From the NCBI GenBank assembly GCA_035288785.1, contig DATDZF010000059.1, positions 1 through 7,030 of the forward strand: a stretch of DNA of 7,030 nucleotides, given 5' to 3'. Shown piece by piece: positions 1-5,335 of the stretch (the stretch's first letter is position 1; each line of letters starts with the position of its first letter). The notes under the pieces are model-generated. The model did no database searches, had not been told where the DNA came from, and saw only the letters and a program-made list of their open reading frames with translations. The position numbers and the translations under genes were made by a program. Source of the stretch: JACRGC01 sp035288785 (lineage in GTDB: Archaea; Micrarchaeota; Micrarchaeia; Norongarragalinales; SBBD01).

Positions 1-1225
1 GGAGATTGCAGCAAACGGCGACCTGCTCGAAATCGACAAACCATACTCGAGGCAGGACGAAAAACTCCAATCAAGCAACCATTTCTTCTCCGTTTTCGCC
101 CTCCAAAAGCGGCTGTGGACAACCTCGAATGCAACCAGGCAGATTGCCGACCGGCTGTATATCAACTCCGGCCGGATAAATTTCGCAGGCAATAAGGATA
201 GGAATGCACTGACCGTGCAGCTCTGCTCGGCATTTGCAATCCAGCCACGGCAACTCCTTGCCCTTAACATCAAGGATATCAAAATCAACGGCGCATGGCT
301 CTCAAACGGTAAGGTGAAGCTGGGGGGGCTTTCGGGAAACCGATTCACAATTACCCTCACCGAGGAAAACATCGGCTCAACGGATTTTCGGAAATTAAGC
401 GCGGAAAAGATCGAAATGAAGCTTAAACGGCAGAATTATTGCATCCCAAATTATTTCGGAGACCAGAGGTTTGGGAGCGCAAGGAAAAATACGGCAATTG
501 TGGGGAAACTCCTTGTCCAGGGCAAATTCAAGGAAGCCATCCTCAATTATTTGTGCCATACGGATGAGGGTGAAAAGGATGAACAGGCCTCCAAGGCAAG
601 GAAGCTGCTTGAAAAGAGCATGAATTTCCATGAGGCAATGCGCACCTTTCCGTACTTCCTTAAGCACGAGCGCTATATGCTCTCCCACCTCACACAAAGC
701 CCCAATGATTATTTGGGGGCCTTCAGGAAACTGCACCGCTCACTCCAGCTGCTATTCATCCACGCCTACCAAAGCGAGCTATTCAACAAAATCCTCGAGG
801 CGCGCATCAAGAAGGGAAAACTGCTAAAACCGGCTTTGGGCGACTATTACTGCGGGATGAATGACCTGGGGTTTCCCGATGTGGAGCAGCATAAGAAAAT
901 CGAATCAAAGGCGCAGCAAAAGATGGTGAATGGGCTCATTTCCGAAAAACGTGCGGTAATTTTGGGCAAATTGGTTGGCTTCCAAACCGAGCTTTCCAAG
1001 GATGAGGAAAAATTGCTGGGAAGGGAGAAAGTCAAGAAGGAGGAGTTTGTCATGAAAAGCACACCGGAACTGAATTCGAAGGGCACCTACCGCCCCAATT
1101 TCGCATTTTTAAAGGACTTTGCGTGCGCGGAACAAAAAGAGGGGGGAAAAAGGGGAATCCGCCTCCGCTTTGCGCTTCCTTCCGGAAGCTATGCGACGGT
1201 TGCACTGAAAGAAATAATAAGCTGA
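1..1225 (+). CDS. truD: tRNA pseudouridine(13) synthase TruD, 5'-truncated by the window edge
   Basis: TruD-family enzymes isomerise U13 of tRNA to pseudouridine in the cytoplasm. The open frame runs from base 2 (407 visible residues) to a TGA at 1223-1225, with no start visible; the GTG at 215 lies inside the conserved fold and is not the start. Visible family motifs: FAGNKDRNALTVQ around residues 62-74, with the catalytic Asp encoded at 197-199; GNRFTI near 112-117; PNYFGDQRFG near 149-158; HAYQSELFN near 254-262; and the C-terminal FALPSGSYATVALKEI. Archaeal TruD proteins are about 400-450 residues, so only some 25-40 N-terminal residues seem to be missing. A 49-nt gap separates it from the methyltransferase gene, so the two could be one tRNA-modification transcript. 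Family assignment is firm; the precise U13 specificity follows from the family. Confidence 0.95.
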   Translation, partial: EIAANGDLLEIDKPYSRQDEKLQSSNHFFSVFALQKRLWTTSNATRQIADRLYINSGRINFAGNKDRNALTVQLCSAFAIQPRQLLALNIKDIKINGAWLSNGKVKLGGLSGNRFTITLTEENIGSTDFRKLSAEKIEMKLKRQNYCIPNYFGDQRFGSARKNTAIVGKLLVQGKFKEAILNYLCHTDEGEKDEQASKARKLLEKSMNFHEAMRTFPYFLKHERYMLSHLTQSPNDYLGAFRKLHRSLQLLFIHAYQSELFNKILEARIKKGKLLKPALGDYYCGMNDLGFPDVEQHKKIESKAQQKMVNGLISEKRAVILGKLVGFQTELSKDEEKLLGREKVKKEEFVMKSTPELNSKGTYRPNFAFLKDFACAEQKEGGKRGIRLRFALPSGSYATVALKEIIS

Positions 1226-1274
1226 ATTGGAGTAATTTGACTGTTGAAGGGGAATAAAACCGATAAAGCGATTG

Positions 1275-1937
1275 ATGAACATGCTCGATAGCAATACTTG
1301 GAGAAAACTTAAACGTGGCCCGCAGATAATCACCCTGAAGGACGCATCCCTGATTTCCGGCCTCACCGGGCTGCAAAGCGGGGATAGGGTAGTTGACGCC
1401 GGCGCGGGATCTGGCTATTTGGCAATTTATCTGGGGAGCATTGCCGCGCCGGATGGAAATGTCGTTACTTATGAGAACCGGGCGGAATTTGCGGATTTGG
1501 CAAAAAAAAACATCACTAGGGCAGGTTTGGAAAAAGTGGTGGAGCTCAAGGAGAAGGATGCTTTTTCTGGATTTGATGAGAAGGATGTGGATCTTGTAAC
1601 TCTCGATATGGCCGAGAGCGAAAAAGTGCTTATTCATGCAAAGGATTCCGTTAAAATGGGGGGATGGATTGTTGGCTACATCCCCAATGTCGAGCAAGCC
1701 AACCGTTTCGTGATGGAGGCTGAAAAATTGAAATTGAGGGTGGAAAGGGTAACCGATGCATTCTTGCGCGATTGGAAAATCAGGTCATATGGTAGCCGGC
1801 CGGAAAACACGGGCCTCATTTTCACGGCGTTTTTGGTTTTCTTAAGAAAGGTTTCAGAGGCGGAGTTCGATAGCAGCAGGGAGGAGAATACCAAGGCGAA
1901 TAGGAGGGAAAAACGGATTAAGAACAAGCTTGGTTAA
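1275..1937 (+). CDS. trmI: Short TrmI-like tRNA (adenine-N1)-methyltransferase
   Basis: Predicted SAM-dependent class I methyltransferase of the TrmI/GCD14 family, which makes m1A at position 57/58 of the tRNA T-loop. From ATG 1275 it is 220 residues. Visible: the family entry motif RGPQIITLKDASLI (14-27), the SAM-binding VVDAGAGSGYLA (39-50), an acidic ribose-contacting region YENRAEF (66-72), GWIVGYIPNVEQ (130-141), and the family C-terminal block RPENTGLIFTAFLVFLRK (175-192), then a Lys/Arg-rich tail. It lacks the roughly 60-70-residue N-terminal beta domain of typical TrmI proteins, and the usual D-x-P-x-P/W motif reads LDMAESE (110-116). A TTG (1272) precedes ATG 1275 and ATG 1281 is also possible; an in-frame TGA at 1245 limits extension. 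There is no good Shine-Dalgarno; AATAAAA at 1253-1259 could be a TATA box for a leaderless message from 1281. Its stop overlaps the stop of the opposing gene (TTAA, 1934-1937). Confidence 0.87.
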   Translation: MNMLDSNTWRKLKRGPQIITLKDASLISGLTGLQSGDRVVDAGAGSGYLAIYLGSIAAPDGNVVTYENRAEFADLAKKNITRAGLEKVVELKEKDAFSGFDEKDVDLVTLDMAESEKVLIHAKDSVKMGGWIVGYIPNVEQANRFVMEAEKLKLRVERVTDAFLRDWKIRSYGSRPENTGLIFTAFLVFLRKVSEAEFDSSREENTKANRREKRIKNKLG

Positions 1938-2494
1938 ACCTTCCCCTCATCCTGATCCTTTCTTATTTTGGCCCTAAGCGCAACGAGGTCTACGGAGGAC
2001 TTATCCTCACTGTCCTTGCCCTTATCATCTGGAACCGGTTGCGGCACATCTATTTTTTGGGATGGCCTCCCATCATCCGATTTAACCTCATTGGCTTGTT
2101 TTGGAAGATCCATGTCCGCCATTTTCGGCACCTCCATTTGGGTCATGTGGATCTCGCCAGGCCCCGGGCTATCCGCATGGTGCTCTGGCTCTGACACTTT
2201 TGGGAAATCCACGAGCGGCACGGCAACTGGTTCCCCGCTTCCGGTTTCGTTTGTCCCAATTCTATAGGCAAATGCCGGCCTCCCCATTTCGCTTCGGATT
2301 TCCTTCAATTTTTGCTCTGATTCGCGCGATTTCCTGAAGGATATGCTGATGTAAAGCAATATGCCCACGGCAAGGAAGGACGAGAACAAGGCGAGCATCC
2401 AATAGAAACCCTCCCGCTTTATTGCCGATATGGCCGAAAGCACCAGAAGAAACAGGAAGACCGCAACAACCTTCCACATAACGATCGGACCCAT
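1934..2494 (-). CDS. Hypothetical two-TM membrane protein with a long acidic, proline-rich tail
   Basis: Not recognised. The 186-residue product has two hydrophobic helices (about 6-24 and 31-52), a basic stop (RKSR, 54-57), a short charged, possibly helical segment (EQKLKEIRSEM, 60-70), and a hydrophilic tail rich in Pro, Asp, Glu, Lys and Ser that looks disordered, ending in a charged segment (ALRAKIRKDQDEGKV). The positive cluster after TM2 suggests a cytoplasmic tail, but the loop KRE between the helices weakens this. ATG 2494 has a weak AGG three bases upstream; ATG 2479 (MWKVV...) would also retain TM1. The gene lies 45 nt downstream of the Lon-like protease on the same strand, so co-transcription is plausible, although a T-rich stretch (complement of 2510-2516) between them could be a terminator or its own TATA element. 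The hydrophobic N-terminus and lack of a competing gene support it as real; no function can be given. Confidence 0.62.
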   Translation of the reverse strand: MGPIVMWKVVAVFLFLLVLSAISAIKREGFYWMLALFSSFLAVGILLYISISFRKSRESEQKLKEIRSEMGRPAFAYRIGTNETGSGEPVAVPLVDFPKVSEPEHHADSPGPGEIHMTQMEVPKMADMDLPKQANEVKSDDGRPSQKIDVPQPVPDDKGKDSEDKSSVDLVALRAKIRKDQDEGKV

Positions 2495-2539
2495 TACCTT
2501 TTTGGGATTAAAAAAACTTGCCTATTTGCCGCTTTCCCC

Positions 2540-3151
2540 CTATTCGATCAGGTATTTGGCCGCCTCGGCAAGGTCCCCGACCCTTATGATGGAGATGCCC
2601 TTCCCCAGCTCATCCTCATCCTTGATTTTCTGGTTGCTTGAAACAAGGAAAATGTTCCGCTTTCCCTCCTTTGCCGCAAGGATTTTTTCCTCTATCCCGC
2701 CCACATCCCTCAATTCGCCTCTTTCGGTTATAAGGGCGCTGATCATGACATCCTTCCTTAGCCCCCGCCCGGTTTCGAGCGCAATTATCGCAACCGCAAA
2801 CATCCCCCCTGCAGATTCGCCGGATACCAAGCTCCCTTCCCCCCTGACGGAGAGCACGATGTCGAATTTGCTTGACGAGATTCCCAGGAATTTATCCGCG
2901 TTGAAGCGCGCCTTCCGTAGCGCATATTCCACATCGTCCTTGAAGTCGGCATTCTGGATGTTCACAAGTGTCCGGCCTTCCCCTGGCAATATCTGCATCT
3001 CGAATTCAACGAGGTTTCCCTGGCCGGAATCGGTTATGGCCGGTGCGAAAAAGGCGAGTTTCTTTCCGGAAGGGAATGCGGAGTGCCCCAAATTAAATGC
3101 AATTGCCATTGCGCAAATGAGCAGGAATGCCGCGATTGCCTTATTTCCCAT
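2540..3151 (-). CDS. Membrane-anchored or secreted Lon-type (S16) serine protease
   Basis: A stand-alone Lon proteolytic domain without an AAA+ ATPase, 203 residues from ATG 3151. An N-terminal hydrophobic segment (about 5-20, after MGNK) should act as a signal peptide or membrane anchor, placing the domain outside the cytoplasm. The protease core starts near LPGEGRTLVNIQNADFKDDVEYALRKA (55-81). The catalytic Ser is S113 in GESAGG and the Lys is K156 in GGIEEKILAA. The 43-residue spacing equals that of the Ser679/Lys722 dyad of E. coli Lon, so the enzyme is probably active. The resemblance is to the archaeal 'predicted serine protease' group related to Lon. The frame stays open upstream to an ATG at 3241, but that would run through the tRNA-Met gene and add 30 basic residues ahead of the signal segment, so 3151 is preferred. 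It starts 26 nt after the tRNA 3' end; the T-rich CATTTTCTATT (complement of 3170-3180) may serve as its TATA box or as the tRNA terminator. Substrate unknown. Confidence 0.86.
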   Translation of the reverse strand: MGNKAIAAFLLICAMAIAFNLGHSAFPSGKKLAFFAPAITDSGQGNLVEFEMQILPGEGRTLVNIQNADFKDDVEYALRKARFNADKFLGISSSKFDIVLSVRGEGSLVSGESAGGMFAVAIIALETGRGLRKDVMISALITERGELRDVGGIEEKILAAKEGKRNIFLVSSNQKIKDEDELGKGISIIRVGDLAEAAKYLIE

Positions 3152-3191
3152 TTTTAGTTCACGATGTGAATAGAAAATGCCTAGGGGGGGA

Positions 3192-3337
3192 TTTCCATGC
3201 CTTGCTTTTCTTTTCAATAAAGAAAAGCGGTGGCGCCGCAAAAGAAAACGAATTTCATTTGCGCATCAAAACAAACTGCTTCCCTTGAGGGGGAGCGGGC
3301 AGCCTGCTCAGGGGGGATGCTTCCCCCGCCGCAGACA
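3192..3337 (-). other. tRNA-Met intron 2, non-canonical T-loop (59/60) position, 146 nt
   Basis: AAAT occurs at both borders, so the register is set by folding. On the - strand, exon TTCA (3343-3340) pairs with TGGA (3197-3194), leaving bulge AAT (3193-3191) on the 3' side and AA (3339-3338) on the 5' side, then an inner helix TGTCT (3337-3333) with AGGCA (3202-3198). This is close to the bulge-helix-bulge cut by archaeal tRNA splicing endonuclease; cutting AA^T on both strands gives 59/60. It is long for a tRNA intron and internally structured (10-bp perfect hairpin at 3204-3228, G/C-rich stems at 3283-3330). No convincing coding frame or C/D box was seen. Confidence 0.75.
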
Positions 3338-3359
3338 TTTGAACCCTCGGCTTCCAGAT

Positions 3360-3420
3360 GCCACGAATGCCTTATCTTATCATTGCCTTTTGCAAGGCTC
3401 ATAACTCGTAAGGTTTTCCT
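3360..3420 (-). other. tRNA-Met intron 1, canonical 37/38 position, 61 nt
   Basis: Lies between A37 and A38 (or one base later: an A at each edge makes the register ambiguous). Removal brings together CCAGA and TCTGG as a perfect 5-bp anticodon stem around CTCATAA. A bulge-helix-bulge can be drawn only in relaxed form: exon TCAT against intron GTGG with two G-U pairs, an AAG bulge, then GAA/TTC. The intron also contains TTATGAG, the exact complement of the anticodon loop CTCATAA, and CCTTGCAAAAGG, a CCTT...AAGG hairpin. Confidence 0.82.
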
Positions 3421-3484
3421 TATGAGTCTGGCACTCTAACCAAGCTGAGTTACCTAGGCAGATGGTAGATTAGAGCGGTGAAGG

Positions 3485-3492
3485 AATAAAAA
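3485..3492 (-). promoter_or_regulatory. TATA-like box for tRNA-Met
   Basis: TTTTTATT on the - strand lies 26-33 nt before the first tRNA base (3459), the spacing expected of an archaeal TBP site for transcription starting at or just before the mature 5' end. Judged from composition and position only. Confidence 0.5.
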
Positions 3493-3542
3493 GCATTCAA
3501 GGGGGGCATTTTTATTTCCGGCCGTTTGGCTTCCTCCCAAAG

Positions 3543-3552
3543 CTTATAAAAA
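3543..3552 (+). promoter_or_regulatory. TATA box for the PAP2-dolichol kinase gene
   Basis: CTTATAAAAA lies 21-30 nt before ATG 3573, after the purine-rich AAAG (a possible BRE). There is no Shine-Dalgarno in ACCCCTACC before the ATG, so a leaderless or near-leaderless transcript is likely. It is back-to-back with the tRNA-Met promoter about 50 nt away. Confidence 0.6.
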
Positions 3553-3572
3553 AGCGCAACATTACCCCTACC

Positions 3573-4616
3573 ATGGACCTATTCGAGCTTTTGCTCAGAA
3601 ACATTTCAGTGATGTTGGACAAGGATTATTCGCCCGTCATAATAATCCTGACCCTGCTCGCGCTTGCATTCACGAAGCACCGCCGGGTGCTGATCCTAAG
3701 TTTCCTGGTCGTGATGCTGCTCACCCTGACTCTCAAGACCTTCTACCAGGAGGACCGGCCCTGCAAGGCGTTTCCGGCCCTCGTTGACTGCAATGATTTC
3801 GGGTTCCCATCCGGCCACACGATCACATCGGTCCTTTTGCCCGCAGCAACTCTTGGGAGCTTTGCATTCTTCCTATTCCTTCCGCTCTCCTTCCTTATCG
3901 CCTTCTCCAGGGTGTATCTGGGGGTGCATTCCGTCAACCAGATAGTTGCGGGGCTGTCCCTGGGCATGTTTGTTTACTTTGCGCTTGAAAGGCTCCATGA
4001 GCGCTTGAAAACCAAAAAAATCAGGGAAAAGGGGGCCTTTGCACGTTTCGAGGAGGGCAGGCAGCTCATCCATATCCTTGCCGGGCTTATGGTAATTGGC
4101 ATGCTCTACTGGTTTGGCCTTGATGATGACGGGCTTGCCCAAACCGAACTCATACTGCTAGGGCTCCTCATCACCGGCCTGATGCTGATAAATATGAAAA
4201 TTCTTGGGATGTGGATTGGGCCTTTTGATTCGGTCCTGAAAAAGTTCGGCCGCCGCAGGGATTTATTTGGCGGAAGGGGCCCCCTCATGTACCTTGTAGG
4301 GATATTATTGATCCTCTCATATGCCAAGCAGTTCGATTACATGCTCGCGGCAATTGCAATTTTCGCGGTTGGCGATGGGGTTTCCTCCCTGGTTGGGATG
4401 CGCTACGGGGTACACAAGCTTGAATGGAATCCAGTTAAGAGTTGGGAGGGCAGCCTTGCATTCTTCATTTCCGGCGCCATTGTTGCATTCCCATTCATTG
4501 GGATAATCGGGCTTTTCTATTCGGCAGTGCTAGCGGTCATCGAGACTTTGGATTTCCATATCGATGACAATCTGCTTGTGCCGTTTGTGGCGGTTTTGCT
4601 TATAACTTTCATGTGA
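3573..4616 (+). CDS. Fusion of PAP2-type phosphatase and dolichol kinase-like domain
   Basis: 347-residue polytopic membrane protein with two domains. Residues 1-140 form a PAP2 (type 2 phosphatidic acid phosphatase) domain: K55-x6-R62-P63, P79-S-G-H82 and S112-R113-x5-H119. The final Asp of the third motif is Gln (Q123); as I recall, glucose-6-phosphatase also has Gln near this position and is active. Residues 155-347 resemble the CTP-dependent dolichol/phytol kinase family (SEC59-like): EEGRQLIHILAG (160-171), RGPLMYLVGILL (235-246), VGDGVSSLVGMRYG (266-279), KSWEGSLAFF (289-298), ETLDFHIDDNLLVP (324-337). The basic linker (about 139-158) should be cytoplasmic, placing the PAP2 site outside and the kinase GDG and KSWEGS loops inside. 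Likely role (inference): dephosphorylating a released polyprenyl diphosphate carrier and rephosphorylating free polyprenol. The ATG is set by the TATA box at 3543-3552. Its stop overlaps the GTG of tmk, implying translational coupling. Confidence 0.88.
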   Translation: MDLFELLLRNISVMLDKDYSPVIIILTLLALAFTKHRRVLILSFLVVMLLTLTLKTFYQEDRPCKAFPALVDCNDFGFPSGHTITSVLLPAATLGSFAFFLFLPLSFLIAFSRVYLGVHSVNQIVAGLSLGMFVYFALERLHERLKTKKIREKGAFARFEEGRQLIHILAGLMVIGMLYWFGLDDDGLAQTELILLGLLITGLMLINMKILGMWIGPFDSVLKKFGRRRDLFGGRGPLMYLVGILLILSYAKQFDYMLAAIAIFAVGDGVSSLVGMRYGVHKLEWNPVKSWEGSLAFFISGAIVAFPFIGIIGLFYSAVLAVIETLDFHIDDNLLVPFVAVLLITFM

Positions 4617-5335
4617 CCGAGATGGGAAAAATAAAACGGATGGGAATTGGCAAAAGGGAAGGCAAATCCCGGACTCTTCGGGATGATTCCGTAAGGGGAA
4701 GGCTGATCGTTATCGAAGGTACGGATGCAGTTGGCAAGCGCACGCAATCTGGGATGCTTGCACAAAGGCTCGCACGCAATGGGGAGAAGGTGGAAATTAT
4801 CAACTTCCCAACCTATGAAAGCGAATTTGGGAAGCTAATAGGGCGCTATCTTGGGGGCAAGCTTGGGAATATCGATGCATATCCGCCAGAGGTTATTTCC
4901 CTCCTGTATGCGCTTGACCGCTACCAGCACTTGGATAGGATATCCGCCAAACTAGAAATGGGTGTGTGCATAATTTGCAACAGGTACTCGCAAAGCAACC
5001 TTTACCAGGCCGCAAAAGTAAATAATTCAAAGGCAAGGGCGGGTTTTATCCGCTGGCTGGATTTGCTCGAATCCCGCCTTCCGCAAGCGGATGCGGTGGT
5101 GTTCCTCAACCTGCCAGCTTCATCCTCGAAGAAATTGCTCAAAAAAAGGGGAGGGAAGATGGACCTGCATGAGAAGGATGCAACCTACCAGGAGCGGGTT
5201 AGGGCACTTTATTTGGCGCAATCAAGGAAACGGGGCTGGGCAATTGTCGACTGCTCCCAAAAAGGGAAACTGAAATCGAAGGGGCAGATTGCTTACGAGA
5301 TATATTCCGCAATATCCGCTAGATGCGGTATCTGA
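4613..5335 (+). CDS. tmk: Thymidylate kinase (dTMP kinase)
   Basis: Phosphorylates dTMP to dTDP with ATP in the cytoplasm, for dTTP synthesis. Counting from GTG 4613 (240 residues): P-loop EGTDAVGKRTQS (35-46, K42), FPTYESEFGKLIGRYLGG (65-82) for dTMP binding, PPEVISLLYALDRYQH (91-106), NRYSQSNLYQAAK (123-135) in place of the usual DR-Y motif, and a lid-like segment with KKRGGKMDLHEKDATY (177-192). The family usually starts a few residues before the beta strand that here is RLIVIEG (30-36), so the basic leader of about 28 residues is an extension or a wrong start. ATG 4622 and ATG 4640 are alternatives; none has a clear Shine-Dalgarno. GTG 4613 overlaps the upstream stop (GTGA), which favours coupled translation. 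The 3' end overlaps the convergent MFS gene by 17 bp. Assignment is firm; the Asp-to-Asn change at 123 is unusual but the rest is intact. Confidence 0.92.
   Translation: MTEMGKIKRMGIGKREGKSRTLRDDSVRGRLIVIEGTDAVGKRTQSGMLAQRLARNGEKVEIINFPTYESEFGKLIGRYLGGKLGNIDAYPPEVISLLYALDRYQHLDRISAKLEMGVCIICNRYSQSNLYQAAKVNNSKARAGFIRWLDLLESRLPQADAVVFLNLPASSSKKLLKKRGGKMDLHEKDATYQERVRALYLAQSRKRGWAIVDCSQKGKLKSKGQIAYEIYSAISARCGI

Larger units (their letters stand above)
3178..3459 (-). tRNA. tRNA-Met(CAU), elongator type, interrupted by two introns
   Basis: Read on the - strand from 3459. Acceptor GCCTAGG (3459-3453), TA, D-stem ACTC/GAGT, D-loop with GG, anticodon stem CCAGA/TCTGG and loop CTCATAA with anticodon CAT (complement of 3422-3424). 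Exons: 3459-3421, 3359-3338 and 3191-3178, total 75 nt. The 3' acceptor strand CCTAGGC and discriminator A are found only at 3184-3178, preceded by CCCCC and AAAT. The spliced T-arm is GAGGG-TTCAAAT-CCCCC with one A-C mismatch (50-64). CCA is not encoded. G1-C72 and the absence of GGG/CCC in the anticodon stem argue against initiator tRNA; the GCC...GGCA ends and GACTCATAATC resemble archaeal elongator tRNA-Met more than tRNA-Ile2(CAU), which is not fully excluded. Without the second intron the T-stem does not pair and the acceptor has no partner. A TATA-like box lies 26-33 nt upstream. Confidence 0.85.

Noticed and set aside
1050..1697. 215-residue - strand open frame
   Set aside because: Antisense across truD and trmI, both of which have clear family motifs.
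2430..3173. 247-residue + strand open frame
   Set aside because: Antisense shadow of the Lon-like protease, which has catalytic motifs; the + frame product is a Ser/Pro-rich low-complexity sequence.
3152..3241. 30-residue N-terminal extension of the Lon-like protease to ATG 3241
   Set aside because: It would read through tRNA-Met exon 3 and part of its intron, and would put a basic non-conserved stretch ahead of an obvious signal segment starting at 3151.
3192..3420. C/D-box guide RNA inside a tRNA-Met intron
   Set aside because: Intron 1 has ATGATAA, near a C box, but no CTGA D box; intron 2 has a CTGA but no good C box in the right order.
3177..3439. Small open frames on both strands inside the tRNA-Met locus (possible intron-encoded protein)
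   Set aside because: Under 80 residues, no homing endonuclease motif, and they cross exon boundaries; better explained by the tRNA structure.
3178..3459. Initiator tRNA-Met
   Set aside because: It has a G1-C72 pair and CCAGA/TCTGG in the anticodon stem, without the GGG/CCC pairs diagnostic of initiators.
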